Assembly: GCA_030849065.1 (NCBI GenBank)
Contig: JASAON010001613.1
Span: 1-64,000, forward strand
DNA from: Jaenimonas drosophilae
Lineage: Eukaryota > Euglenozoa > Kinetoplastea > Trypanosomatida > Trypanosomatidae
Direction of reading: 5' to 3'
DNA: 64,000 nt
The notes under the pieces are model-generated. The model ran no database searches. It was not told where the DNA came from and was given only the letters and a program-made list of their open reading frames with translations. Each line of letters opens with the position of its first letter. The first letter of the stretch is position 1. Shown piece by piece: positions 54,401 through 63,758 of this stretch. A program made the translations under genes and the position numbers.

Positions 54401-54462
54401 AGAACGATGGCCACTGCTATACTGTACACCAAGCACACATAACGAATGGTGCGCTGCGTCAT
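51442..54462 (-). CDS. Large multi-pass membrane protein of unknown family
   Basis: A 1006-residue protein with about eight hydrophobic helices: about 7-27, 134-156, 170-192, 331-353, 378-400, one near 665-690, one near 730-755, and a last one near 980-1000. Long, poorly hydrophobic loops between them carry several N-x-S/T sites (for example NATL, NYST, NLTS, NTTI) and look extracytosolic. There is no catalytic, cyclase, kinase or transporter motif. The pattern of paired helices around extended helical loops could mean a sensor or adhesion protein, and an internal duplication is possible (GxxxxxVxxxxxVxNIGW-type helices recur). The short tail is basic then Ser-rich before the last helix. Confidence 0.75.
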   Translation of the reverse strand: MTQRTIRYVCLVYSIAVAIVLGIGALFYEDQSNATLLIAYEREMLRRVGYVTSFLEWIPAGVINTDAFLAATAVELPFTVSMVPSASSSIRTLTIGHSFPYIASEYSEVLDSVVSIVEHFASHPVFGCPRQLVATGAVFIFMSILSLLLLVMMANTLAYTKPEWVWSVRGLLALGLVMPIVLGVVEVAVLVHIQGQCTTQVYAENLMRSVGLYSWIFEQESNLYSAAIHLPLLVATLDVMNENFVGTDYAVHLLNYSTGNTVVPPLGRGYDVNATLVSADGGKVVFSIPDLSPRHILQSVAMAQQDVVMIGILDSGDAYSSIGRGAGLTALLLVLIPSVVIAAVAFAAFPWGSIGKLTGEEDWRSPWEWRTSRQWPLTQLFMAAMLVAFTLGMVCSIVERLSVFYNISALFVQFLQATMKIFFELSQFGSALLSNYASLMSGGTWNTNAMANLTSAQLTMVHRFYQSVFTALMRCQYYQESAAAQATDEYDPGTLPTLSINAAIQEFFISNLQQESLTPVISLCYAWDVELIYALLSADTSTLQTGNTTIQALLLTAAAVVDPANGEATINRAIKSTLTQMSPFASTANSFADQTGTFAEVNALYSTPTGLEVVELENAAISALTAVQTGSQKVDAVYVFSEVRVVATSIVVIAMFAIYSIGSFSYTAYFFGRSNGSWDSHNPRRLPSNDYTAPTNHLNVNHGRLWWNVRLASIAMVALAAVCIFNIGWSAAESRKSVNTLTSGNSFFAGEQNWLLADAESVGGISISAAAWLRAFVAMTKDTLRMAVQSTYAWCQYEEVEWNGNKPSSYNTANTSEVDDLRSSLLHTSALVSALINGNTGTVYNDFLQVMSYHRTAIDIASLYACMTATQFNTLMDTLDQYWMGLLFGYPSSAFAAYYSKISAMTGTCADWDEILIFLKRGEVLKQRTKFFWRRAPTASTLEGAASAASSEEQAVLDASVSQQSALSMQKTPLTYVPMVMVWLCVPILCVMYWASRNIFASIYFS

Positions 54463-55110
54463 GGTGTACGTACGTGTCTGTGCGTAGGGAGGGGGGGGGG
54501 GGCGATGATGGTAGCCAACACGGATATTGTTCGAACCTCAACGACGCACCTGGTGGTAGCTTGAAATGCGGCTGCGGGCTTAGCTCACAGGAGAGCTAGT
54601 TGCAGCAGATATGAGCCACAACAACGAGGGCTCACACAGAATACAAGGAAAAGAGAAGAAAGGTATGACAGAATACAGAAGTTGTGGGATGCCGTATTCG
54701 GAGAGATTGAGCGTTGATGACGTTCAGCCTGCTACTGGATCACAATAAAGACAAGAAGAAGGAGCACAGTTCATGGTAGTAGGTATTGGGTGACCTTGAT
54801 TCATCCCACAGGTCGCTAGCATGAATACGATGGCCGTATGAGGACGTTCGAGATTTTCACTTACACGTTTCATTGTTCATTATTCAGAGAACAAGTTGGC
54901 GTCATCTCCATTCGCCAGCTTTAGCTTAGTGGTGATGGCAACTCCATCATCTCGTTCAACGCCTTCGTTGGTGGTGCGGGTGGAAGAGGGGGGAGAGGGA
55001 GGGCAAGCGTCTCACACGGACGACCATGGTCAGCGAATCGAAAAAAAAAAACACGTACACGATCCCGCTACACCCTTGCCTCAGCAGACACAGCAAGTAC
55101 ATCACCTCAC
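54463..55110. other. Intergenic region
   Basis: About 650 bases. A G run lies at 54491-54502. A segment near 54580-54600 looks like a tRNA D-arm and a B-box-like GGTTCGAA lies near 54530, but they are on opposite strands and do not form a tRNA. An A run at 55039-55050 is T-rich on the minus strand. No gene. Confidence 0.5.
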
Positions 55111-57366
55111 CTAGTAGTCCTGCACCCCAATGCATCGTTTGGTGGGGTTCGCGGGTCCATGGCCGCCCACCTTCTTCATCTCTCGCCTCTGTTTCCGCTT
55201 GGAGACCATCTTCGTCCGTCCAGTTCCATGGGCGATAGTAACTTCCCCATCCATGGCCTGGGCCGTGACGAGCTCCAGCACACCATCGTCATCATCAATG
55301 CGGAGCTCGACCTCTCCTTCGCGGTTAATGAAGGTGGCGGTGTCAGGCTCCAACTGGTGGTTGGTGCGGCGCTTGCGTGCGCGTTCCGTGCGGCGGTCCA
55401 CCATCCGCTCTGCGTTTCCTTCCAGGTTGAAGAATTCATGGCGCGTGAAGTGCGCCCGATGGCCATGGGGTCTGGCGTAGAAGACCGGCACAAGCACCTC
55501 CCCATCGGCGGAGCTCTCATTGGACCAGTCTCCCTCGCTGAGCGCGCGTTCGTCGGCGGCTTCATCCAACTCAGCCCACGCCTCATCATCCACGCTATCC
55601 CACTCATCCTGATCCTCGCCATCCTCTCGTGACGTCACGGCCGGGGCATCGGCGGTGTGCAAGAACTGCTCAATGGCAACAACCTCTGGAGCAGGGTTGA
55701 AGTCCGGCGGGGGCTCTGCATAGACGAAGCGGCCATCCACGTAGGCTTTCAGCAGCTCCTTGCCCGCACGTGCGCGGTTAGGGCGATCATGTGAGGCCAT
55801 GTAGCCGCGACGGCGTGCCATGGCGTTGAGCAGGCGCTCCGCTAGCGAGTGGCTATCATCGAGGTCGTCCTCCTGGCTGAGGGAGACGTTCAGCTTCATC
55901 TCCAAAAGAACACGGGGAAGGCGGCGGCATACCACCGCGGTGGCCTCGAGGGCGTCGGTGACGGTGTCCACGGGCAGAACGCCATCGCACACCATTTGCT
56001 CCCTATTCGTGGCAAAGGAGGGGAAGACGAGGCCAGGGCAATCACAGAGTGCGATGCGTCGCTCTTCAGGGATGACCAAGGTCTGGAAGTGCTTCGTCTT
56101 TCCTGGGGTGGCACTCACCACCACCTTCTTGCAGCCCATAATGGCGTTGATGGTGGACGACTTGCCCACGTTGGGGAAGCCAACGAAACCTGCCATGAGC
56201 GGGGTGTTGTCATCCACGATCCCGCACGCTGCTCGGCGAAGTGCCAGCTGATCCAGCAAGTCACTCGGAGTGAGCACCGTCCAGGGTTCCACCACAGCGG
56301 CGGAGGCGGCTGCGCGCTCATCTCGGCGCTTTTCCTCCTCCGTCCGTGGCTTGGGCTCCTTGGGGCCGCGGGGGAGCTTCGCCTGCTCACTCAGCAGGCG
56401 TCGCTGCTCGGCTAGCTGGTAGGCGTTGGCCACCTCCACTGGCGCCCTCAGCGACTTCTTCTTGTGGCGGCTCTTTTCCTTCTTCTTGCGGGTGATTTTC
56501 TCCACCACAGCATCCCCATCCGCCACCTCCTCCTCTTCTTCCTCTTCGTCGTCGTCCTCTCGACCTGTGTTGGTGGCGGTGGTGGCCGCAGCGCTGGGCT
56601 CCTCCAACGGCTTCGCAGAGAAGAAGAAGAAGGTGATGCCGATGCTTTGGAAGTAGTGCGCCCATGCCCGCCGTTGGTTCTCGGAGAGGAGGTCGGACTT
56701 ATTCAGGAGTAGAATAGATTCCTTGGCGTTGCCTGCCGCGTTCTTCGTGGATTTTACGTAGGTTTCAAAGTCTTTGCAGCGGAAGACGAGGGGGTTGCGC
56801 GCATCGACGATGGTCATGACGAGATCCGCCCGCTCCACCACGCGCCAGAGCTGCCGCCACACTTCCAGATTCTTTTCATAGGGAGTGAGGAGCACCTTGT
56901 GCTCCTCCTCAATCTTGGCGAGGCTGCGGCGCCAATCCAAAAAGGCCGCCCGCTCTGCGTCCTGAACCGCCTCCGCCGAGGCATTGTAGCCCCAAGACGG
57001 CCGTCGCGGCACGGTGAGCAGCTCACTTAGCTTCAGCCAATCGCGATCGGTGTCGTCCTTGTGAGGGACCACCTTATCATCGCGCACAACATGGGCCTTA
57101 CCCCCAACCACAACACGCACATCACGCTCGGCGAAGTAGCCCTCCTCTCGGGCATCTGCAATGGAGAGGAAGGTATCCAGGTCGTTGGTCTCCCAGATGG
57201 ACTTCAGCCCGCCTCCGTTGTTGCCATCGCGCTGGGCGTGCTGCTGGCACTCCTCCGCCTGGAGCGCTTCCATTCGCTGCTTCTCCTGGATATTCTGAAA
57301 GCGGCCTCGGCCTAATTGGCCGAGCACCTTCTTGGAGCGCTGCAGAGACTTGCCGAGGGAATCCAT
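55111..57366 (-). CDS. LSG1: Large-subunit GTPase LSG1
   Basis: A 751-residue, circularly permuted GTPase of the YlqF/YawG group. The G motifs come in the permuted order G4 NKSD (222-225), G1 GFPNVGKS (396-403), G3 DCPG (442-445). The N-terminal LGQLGRGRFQ basic region and the VDARNPLVFRCKDFETYVK stretch are LSG1 features. A charged insert (about 268-310) separates G4 from G1. LSG1 acts in the cytoplasm to release the export adaptor NMD3 from the pre-60S subunit. The C-terminal 150 residues are acidic then basic, with a final KKVGGHGP tail. The start gives the normal family N-terminus. Confidence 0.95.
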   Translation of the reverse strand: MDSLGKSLQRSKKVLGQLGRGRFQNIQEKQRMEALQAEECQQHAQRDGNNGGGLKSIWETNDLDTFLSIADAREEGYFAERDVRVVVGGKAHVVRDDKVVPHKDDTDRDWLKLSELLTVPRRPSWGYNASAEAVQDAERAAFLDWRRSLAKIEEEHKVLLTPYEKNLEVWRQLWRVVERADLVMTIVDARNPLVFRCKDFETYVKSTKNAAGNAKESILLLNKSDLLSENQRRAWAHYFQSIGITFFFFSAKPLEEPSAAATTATNTGREDDDEEEEEEEVADGDAVVEKITRKKKEKSRHKKKSLRAPVEVANAYQLAEQRRLLSEQAKLPRGPKEPKPRTEEEKRRDERAAASAAVVEPWTVLTPSDLLDQLALRRAACGIVDDNTPLMAGFVGFPNVGKSSTINAIMGCKKVVVSATPGKTKHFQTLVIPEERRIALCDCPGLVFPSFATNREQMVCDGVLPVDTVTDALEATAVVCRRLPRVLLEMKLNVSLSQEDDLDDSHSLAERLLNAMARRRGYMASHDRPNRARAGKELLKAYVDGRFVYAEPPPDFNPAPEVVAIEQFLHTADAPAVTSREDGEDQDEWDSVDDEAWAELDEAADERALSEGDWSNESSADGEVLVPVFYARPHGHRAHFTRHEFFNLEGNAERMVDRRTERARKRRTNHQLEPDTATFINREGEVELRIDDDDGVLELVTAQAMDGEVTIAHGTGRTKMVSKRKQRREMKKVGGHGPANPTKRCIGVQDY

Positions 57367-57735
57367 CTACAACAAGCTGTGAGAGTATGGGGGAGGTACG
57401 ACCAATCGGTTGGTTGGTTGCGATCCGTCTCTTTCCTTGACCTGCAGTAGAACAGAGTACTAATAAAGCATCAATAAATGAAGAAGTGGCGAGCATAGCA
57501 GTGACAGATGATGTGGGCAGCGGTGGTACCTCTGCATGTGTGGAGGCGGTCACTGCCCCCGAGGCAGACAATGACAATGTACTCTTCAAGGTGAGCCAAC
57601 ACCTCATTAGTGGCGGCGACGATTCAATCTCGCCATGAAGATCCTCTCTAGGCAGCTGCCTGACTCCTTCTCATCAGCATTCTGAACCCACATCAGCACG
57701 CAGAACGAGAACTACGCAAGCTGGAGGGGCAGGAG
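57367..57735. other. Intergenic region
   Basis: About 370 bases, no gene seen. It should contain the LSG1 5' UTR and the 3' UTR of the Fip1/CCCH gene. Confidence 0.5.
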
Positions 57736-58674
57736 TCAGCGGTCCATCCCATCACCATGCCCATCTCCACGGGGACGCTTCGGGCCTCCATAGTCGCCCC
57801 GCTCGCCGTGATGTCGGCCCTGATATGCGCCAGAGGGGAGAATGCCCATCATGGGTGGCGGCATAGCGCCGGGCGGACCCCGGTAGGGTGCCATCCCCAT
57901 CGACGAGGGAGCGCCTTGATGTGTGCGTGATGGAGGTCCGCCATAGTAGCCGCCACCACCTCCACCCTCCATCGGATTGGGCTGCATAGAGTGGTGGGCT
58001 TCTCCAGGTGCCGGCCGCAACTCCGACGCTCCATGTGCGTAGTTGCACAGGTTACCCTTGGAGCAGTGACCTTCAATAAAGCGCTGGCACATGCGGGTCT
58101 TGAAGTTGCTGTGGTAGCCACCACCACCACCGCCACCACCCACGCGAGCGTCTCCTCCGTGGAAGTAGGGCCTCTGGTGGCCACGACCATCATGGCCATC
58201 AAAGCCACCGCCATGAGGAACACCACCACGTTGGTCGAAGCTGCCGCTCTCCACCCCGCTCGCGGAATGGCCCAACCGCTCCAGCGTCTTCTCAGCCTGG
58301 GCGAGGAGAGACGACTCCCCATCACGCTGGATGGAGCAGTAGAGCCTCCACGTCTTCTCACTGAAGCCGTAGTTAAAGTAGTCGCTCATCTTTGCCCCTG
58401 GCTCCGCCCACGGACGTTTGCTCATGTTGGCAATGTCGTAGCCATAGGTAGCCGAGGTGGTCGTTCGGTCTGTCGCGTGAATCACGCAAGGAGGAATGAG
58501 GGACTCCACCGGCACCGCAGCCTCACCGTCCACAGGAGGGCCCTGCGTTGAGGTCTGTCGTCCACCCTCGAAGGTGTTGTGTGATGAAGAGTTATACGGA
58601 GGTGCCTCACCGCTGATCATGACCTCCGCCGACACCTCTGGGTCATTCACGACAAACATGGGAGAAGCACTCAT
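57736..58674 (-). CDS. FIP1: Fip1-motif protein with a CCCH zinc finger
   Basis: A 312-residue protein. Residues 87-115 match the Fip1 motif almost exactly (PWAEPGAKMSDYFNYGF then TWRLYC; human FIP1L1 has DYFNYGFNEDTWKAYC). A Gly/His-rich linker leads to a single CCCH finger at 196-214 (Cys196, Cys204, Cys210, His214; C-x7-C-x5-C-x3-H). The tail is Gly/Pro/Met/Arg-rich. Fip1 links poly(A) polymerase to the CPSF complex through CPSF30, itself a CCCH protein. In kinetoplastids polyadenylation is coupled to trans-splicing of the next gene. Start: the Met at 58674 (MSASPMFVV) follows UTR-like sequence; a longer Ser-rich start upstream is less likely. Confidence 0.88.
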   Translation of the reverse strand: MSASPMFVVNDPEVSAEVMISGEAPPYNSSSHNTFEGGRQTSTQGPPVDGEAAVPVESLIPPCVIHATDRTTTSATYGYDIANMSKRPWAEPGAKMSDYFNYGFSEKTWRLYCSIQRDGESSLLAQAEKTLERLGHSASGVESGSFDQRGGVPHGGGFDGHDGRGHQRPYFHGGDARVGGGGGGGGYHSNFKTRMCQRFIEGHCSKGNLCNYAHGASELRPAPGEAHHSMQPNPMEGGGGGGYYGGPPSRTHQGAPSSMGMAPYRGPPGAMPPPMMGILPSGAYQGRHHGERGDYGGPKRPRGDGHGDGMDR

Positions 58675-59605
58675 GATCGTACGTATGCGTGTAAAATGAG
58701 ATGGTGAAGTACTACACAAGGAGTGCCAACTCACTATTCTAAGCAACGATGATGAAGAAGAGGATATCAATGGAGTAGATGGCATGTTTCATCTCATTAT
58801 ACACTCTCGGTGTACTCAACGCCCTCGTTGTGTGGAACATACACCCATCCTCCTCCTCGTCGGAGGTGGTGGTGGTGATGGGGAGATGTTGGCGGTGGTG
58901 TCAACGTTGATAATTGCTGGGGAAGCCGGACATCACGTCCACGTCTCCGTGCACCGAGCACACATGTAGGTACGCCAGGCCACGACTTCTCATCAAGTAG
59001 GATGGAAGACGCAGCGACGGACACTATCGAATCCGCTCCCTCTCAACCCGCTCGAATCATCCCACTACCCACAAGCCATCTGCATGTGTGCAGGTCCACC
59101 ATCATGCAAGCTGACGTTGCTTGTCAAGCCAGTGGCCAAAAAGGGAAGGGAGATGATGTGCTGTTGGTGTAGAGCTGGGGAAGGAAGAAGGTTGAGAGCG
59201 AACAAGGGTGGCACCACACGAGAAGAAGTTGGGTGACAAAGTCACCGTTAGGTAACGAATCAAGATAACCAATCCGAAGGCCCGAAAGAAGCATCGATGA
59301 TGGGGAGGTGGTGTAAGGATGAGAGAGGGGGGGAGTGGACCCCACAGATGGAACTCTCTCCCTCACCGTCCTCCCAATGGGGTATGGAGCCCATGAGGGG
59401 AACGTGCGCGGGTGGTGCAACAGACAAGAGCAATAACCCATCATGCGGGGTACAGTCGTGCCCGTCCACCATCGACAAATGTCGGAGCATATCCTCCGCG
59501 CGGTTGGCACAAGGACGCACGCTCCCACAATCCCCCCTCATCAATCAAGAGGGGCGGAGAGAGGGGAGGGGAGAGGTGGTCATGGGTGGGTGTGTGAGCG
59601 TGGAG
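58675..59605. other. Intergenic region
   Basis: About 930 bases between the Fip1-like and E2 genes. GGT/GTG repeats near 58860-58900 and (GA)-rich patches occur. Open frames here have no protein-like features. Confidence 0.5.
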
Positions 59606-61252
59606 CTAGTGCAGGTCCAGCAGCATTTTTTCAGGATGCTCAACGAAGTCCTTCATGCGAATCGCGAAGCGCACGACGGTTGCACCATCAAGCACACGAT
59701 GATCTGCCGAGAAGGAGAAGGTGACTATGTTGGCCTTGACCACATTTCCCTTGCGATCGAAGCGAGGCAGCTCCTGGAGTCGCCCAATGGCACCAATGGC
59801 CACCTGCGGAGGCAGCACTACCGGGCTCGCCACCGTCGCCCCAATCGTGCCAATGTTGCTGAGGGTGAAGGTACCCCCAGTGAAGTCTTCAGTGCGGAGA
59901 CGGTTGGCCTTGCCGCGCTCAATGAGCTCCTGCATGTCCTGGGCCAGCTCGGCGATGCTCTTTCGCTGAACGTCGCGGATGACGGGCACGACCAACCCGT
60001 TCGGGCTGTCCATGGCGAAGCCAATGTGGTGTGCTCCCTTGCGGATGAGGGCGGTGTCGTCGGGCAAGTGGGCATTGATGTCTGGGAACTCACGCAGGGC
60101 AAGGGACGCCGCTTTCAGGAAAAAGGGCATGTAGGAGAGCTTGATGGACCCCCCACTGCGGCTACCCATCACCTCCTTCAGCATCGACCGCACAGCCATG
60201 AGCTTAGAGATCTCGAACTCCTCGCTGAAGCTGAAGGTGGGGATGCTCGCGGCCTGCGTCATGGACTTCACCATACCGCGACGAACGCCAACAATGGGGA
60301 CCACCTCATCAGCCTCCGACTGAGTGGCCACCGCACGGGCAGGGGCCTTGGCGGCGGGGGTCGCGGCGGCAGCCGGACGACCTCCCTCGAGGAAGGCCAA
60401 CACGTCAGTTTTGGTGACTCGGCCGCCTTTACCGGTTGCGGGTACCTGCGTGAGGTCAATCTGGTGCTGACGGGCCAAGTACCGAGTGGCAGGGGTAGCC
60501 AGCACCTTGGCGTTGGATGCAGCCACCATCCCTGCACACGCGGGTGCGTTCGTAGAAGTGGGGGTTGCAGGAGTAGCCGCAGGGGCTACCGGGGCAGCCG
60601 CCACACCTCCAACAGCTTGGTCTGGCTCGATATCAACCAGTACCTGCCCCACATGGGCGATGGCGCCTTCTTCGATATAGACCTTCACAATCTTGCCCGA
60701 GTAGCGGGCGGTGATCTCCACCGTGGCCTTGTCACTCTGCACCTCGCAGAGCTTATCAAACTCCTCAATCCGGTCGCCGACGCCCACGTTGACGGCCAAC
60801 ACCTTCACCTCCTTTATTCCTTCGCCAATATCGGCGAGCTTGTAGGGCACCGAGCCCACAGCCGCAGCACGAGGGGCAGGCGTTTCAGCAGGTGGGGGAG
60901 GTGGGGGAGGTGTGGCAGGGCTCTCAACGAGCACGTCATCGTCCACCTCAATGTCCACCAAGGTAGAGCCCACGGCGGCGGTTTGGCCCGGAGCGACGTG
61001 CACTTTGGTGATGAGGCCGGTGTAGCGGGAGCTGATATCAACCGTTGCCTTGTCACTCTGCACCTCGCAGATGTGGTCAAACTCGGTGATGCGGTCGCCA
61101 GCCTTCACGCGAAGGTTGAGCACCTGGACCTCCTTGATACCCTCGCCAATATCCGCCAGCTTGTAGGGAATGAGCTTGGCCAGGAGCGTCGGTGATGGGG
61201 CAGCCACGAAGGACCGCCCCTGCGCGATGAGTGAGTGGGAGACTCGCTTCAT
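59606..61252 (-). CDS. 2-oxoacid dehydrogenase E2, branched-chain type, with two lipoyl domains
   Basis: A 548-residue mitochondrial enzyme. Basic presequence about 1-20 (MKRVSHSLIAQGRSF). Two lipoyl domains of nearly the same sequence (about 27-103, lipoyl Lys68; about 134-210, Lys175) each carry KLADIGEGIKEV and CEVQSDKATV. A Pro/Ala linker precedes the E3-binding domain (about 250-290, ATRYLARQHQIDL). The catalytic domain ends with DHRVLDG (His518, Asp522). The DIGEGI phrase is that of branched-chain E2 (DBT) rather than PDH E2 (SPTM) or 2-oxoglutarate E2. It transfers branched acyl groups to CoA in Val/Leu/Ile breakdown. Animal DBT has one lipoyl domain. The start is the first ATG that leaves a targeting peptide. 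Confidence 0.92.
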   Translation of the reverse strand: MKRVSHSLIAQGRSFVAAPSPTLLAKLIPYKLADIGEGIKEVQVLNLRVKAGDRITEFDHICEVQSDKATVDISSRYTGLITKVHVAPGQTAAVGSTLVDIEVDDDVLVESPATPPPPPPPAETPAPRAAAVGSVPYKLADIGEGIKEVKVLAVNVGVGDRIEEFDKLCEVQSDKATVEITARYSGKIVKVYIEEGAIAHVGQVLVDIEPDQAVGGVAAAPVAPAATPATPTSTNAPACAGMVAASNAKVLATPATRYLARQHQIDLTQVPATGKGGRVTKTDVLAFLEGGRPAAAATPAAKAPARAVATQSEADEVVPIVGVRRGMVKSMTQAASIPTFSFSEEFEISKLMAVRSMLKEVMGSRSGGSIKLSYMPFFLKAASLALREFPDINAHLPDDTALIRKGAHHIGFAMDSPNGLVVPVIRDVQRKSIAELAQDMQELIERGKANRLRTEDFTGGTFTLSNIGTIGATVASPVVLPPQVAIGAIGRLQELPRFDRKGNVVKANIVTFSFSADHRVLDGATVVRFAIRMKDFVEHPEKMLLDLH

Positions 61253-61714
61253 CTGCCAACAGCAAATTGACAGTACCGGTAAGAGATGCAATATGGGACG
61301 GGGGAGTCGCTGGTGTGGGGATAGCGGCGACGGAGACTTGTGTGGGATGCGCTGCAAGTGACAATGATAATGATGCTGCACGTGAATGGGCAGTCAACGC
61401 TAATATATGCAATCGAAACCCACGACAAAAATGCGCCGCGTGGTGTGTGAGGAGGAGTTGGGCTAGGCTAAGATGGATGAATGAGGGGGTAATTTGATGC
61501 AAGGATGATGACTAACAAGGGAAGAGAAGAAAGGGAAGTTGGTCGTGTCATGGGGCGACAACGGTGACACCACCAGAGAGAGTGGTCCAAGGAGATGGGT
61601 GGTTGGGGTATGTGTGTGTGTGTGCTTCAATCGTCATCTTGCAAATCTAGCATCTATCACTCACGGATACGTCTGTTGTGCATCTATTCTGTGTCTATGC
61701 CCAGGAGAACAAAT
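61253..61714. other. Intergenic region
   Basis: About 460 bases with a (GT)n run at 61610-61624. The minus strand is pyrimidine-rich near 61515-61540. No gene recognised. Confidence 0.5.
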
Positions 61715-63520
61715 CTAGGTCATCTGCGCCACCTTCATGCGGTTGCGCAGGTGAATGAGTGCGAGCCTGAGCTGATCGGCGGTCATGGTGGGCATCTGGC
61801 GCGTCATGGGGAGGCTGCCCCCACTGCTACTATCTGTCCCGCTGAATCCTGTTGTTGATGTGCTGAAGCTGCTGCTGAGTTCGGCAGCTGCATTACCCGC
61901 CAGAAGGTCGCCACTCCAGGCGCTGGTGCTCGTGCTGGAGGTGGTCGTCAGGCAGGACGACTCCGCCAAACACGGCGGGTTGGGATCATCGTCGTCTCCA
62001 CTCGACGAGCTGAGGCTCACATTCACAACAGCCTCCGTTGCGGGGGTAGGGGCACACAATGAATGTACCGGTGGTGCTACCAATGGAGCAGAGACCTCCG
62101 GCTGCACCGCTAATACGGCCTCTGTAATGGCGGCTACATTTTCTTCAGTAGCCACGTTCTCCATTGGCGTGCGAGGTACTGGGATATCCATAACATCCAG
62201 AGCCGGTGTTGTGGGGGCCTCGGCCGCGTCGTCTGTGCTCCTCATCGGCTGCTCTGTCTCCACCTTTGTGGCAGTGGGCGACGTGAATGATGGTGAGAGT
62301 GGGTTGGCTTCAGCGACCTCCGCAGACGCCGACTCCATCGTCACTGGCACAACACAGCAATCATGTGTTGGCAGCACAACGGTGGTGGTGCCAAAGAGAT
62401 CCATCAGCTCAGCAGGCCGTAGAAGTGCATCCATGGGAAGCAGTGGCCTCAAGGGTTCACCTCCTCGTTCATCGTGTAGAAGAACGCGTGGGGGGCGGAG
62501 GAACTCCGCCTCAAAGGCCTCATCTGCCTTGGCCGCCGCGGCCCGGCTGCGTTGCATTGCAGTTGCTGGGTGGTGTGCCGCACTCACTGAGGGGTGACCC
62601 CCGTGCGCTGCAGCAGTGAAGGGGGTTGGGGCTTTGGTCAGTGGCCCCTCCATCGCCAACTCCTCATCTTCCTCTCGCGGGTGGCGGTACGTCACCGCTG
62701 CCTCTGCCCGACGGTTCCGCAGCTCGTCCTTCTGCTGCTGCTGCTGCTCAGCAGCCATCAGCTCCTGTTGATGAACGAGGGCTGCACGTCGAGCGGCGAG
62801 GCGACTCTGCTCCTCCGCCATCGCTTCCGCACGTTGCACCTCCACCTCAACTGGAATGCGCGGGAGCTGCTCTGCAGCCTCCATGGCAGAGATTGCTCGC
62901 GTCTCCGGGAATGCGCCACCACCCGCCGCGAACAGCACACGTGGAGCCCAGGGATCGGCTGGCCGTGGGAGTAGCATCGCGTCGTTGGAAGGGTTCATTG
63001 GCCACATATCCGCAACGGCTCTATCTCCACCACAAGCCACAGCAACAGGTACAGGGGCGGCCCGCTTGCGCTGCTTCTCTGTGCTTTTCGCCAAGTTGGC
63101 GATGCGCTCCCGTCGCTCCTCCGCCGGCCGCTCGCGCTGGCGCTGCTCCACATGAACGCGGGCCGTTGCGAGGCGATGGCGGGCGTTCTCCAGCTCATGC
63201 TCTGCATCCCAGGCAGACGCCTCCTCCACCGCCGTACGATGGAGAGCGGTGGTGTGGGCAGCAGCCTCAATCATTCCGTCTCCCATCTTGGCAGAGTTGG
63301 CACGCACCTGACGCTCCAGCTCTACCGATTGCTGCAGCTTCGACTGCCTCCAGCGCTCCTCCACGTCTTGTCGCACACGTTGTTGCTGCACCTGCTTCCC
63401 CGCAGCGTAGAGTTGCGCACGGCTGACAGATACGGCGGAAGCAATCTTGCGAGCTGCTACCAGCCGCTCTCGACGCCGCTCCGCCTCCTGTTGCTCCCGC
63501 ACCGCCAAGATCGATACCAT
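61715..63520 (-). CDS. Coiled-coil protein, CEP295-like N-terminus
   Basis: A 601-residue protein. Residues 1-145 are Arg/Glu/Gln-rich helix with ILAVREQQEAERRRERLVAA and later VRANSAKMGDGMIEAAAH, a pattern like the start of CEP295 (LQVREQERDIALQIREDIKQ, then a SMGEGHRQA segment). A second helical part (about 230-275) contains a poly-Gln run. The second half is Ser/Thr/Pro/Ala-rich and probably disordered. CEP295 is a centriole-wall protein; here the basal body would be the place. The likeness is by eye and limited to the N-terminus, so a generic coiled-coil protein is the alternative. Confidence 0.7.
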   Translation of the reverse strand: MVSILAVREQQEAERRRERLVAARKIASAVSVSRAQLYAAGKQVQQQRVRQDVEERWRQSKLQQSVELERQVRANSAKMGDGMIEAAAHTTALHRTAVEEASAWDAEHELENARHRLATARVHVEQRQRERPAEERRERIANLAKSTEKQRKRAAPVPVAVACGGDRAVADMWPMNPSNDAMLLPRPADPWAPRVLFAAGGGAFPETRAISAMEAAEQLPRIPVEVEVQRAEAMAEEQSRLAARRAALVHQQELMAAEQQQQQKDELRNRRAEAAVTYRHPREEDEELAMEGPLTKAPTPFTAAAHGGHPSVSAAHHPATAMQRSRAAAAKADEAFEAEFLRPPRVLLHDERGGEPLRPLLPMDALLRPAELMDLFGTTTVVLPTHDCCVVPVTMESASAEVAEANPLSPSFTSPTATKVETEQPMRSTDDAAEAPTTPALDVMDIPVPRTPMENVATEENVAAITEAVLAVQPEVSAPLVAPPVHSLCAPTPATEAVVNVSLSSSSGDDDDPNPPCLAESSCLTTTSSTSTSAWSGDLLAGNAAAELSSSFSTSTTGFSGTDSSSGGSLPMTRQMPTMTADQLRLALIHLRNRMKVAQMT

Positions 63521-63758
63521 GGCAGATGAGGAGCACGAAAGCTGTGTGTGTTGTATATGTGTTGTGTGTGTGCGTATGTGTGTGGACCGTGTGAGGGGTG
63601 TGAGTACCTTGCGTCGTTCCCCCTAGAAGGTAGGCCTACAGTACATGAAGAGGAAAGAGAAAACGCACAGACGTGGACAAAAAAACATTCTTCAATGAAC
63701 TTGTTCTGAGAGAGGCAACATGACGGCAGTACGTACCCTCTTAACCCGTTGTGCGGAT

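Noticed and set aside
54525..54610. tRNA-like pieces: a GGTTCGAA B-box-like site and a D-arm-like TAGCTCACAGGAGAGCTA
   Set aside because: They lie on opposite strands with the wrong order and spacing, and no acceptor stem pairs.
59297..61195. A 632-codon plus-strand frame opposite the E2 gene
   Set aside because: Antisense shadow: the translation is His/Gly/Arg-rich without any domain, and the minus strand encodes a complete enzyme.
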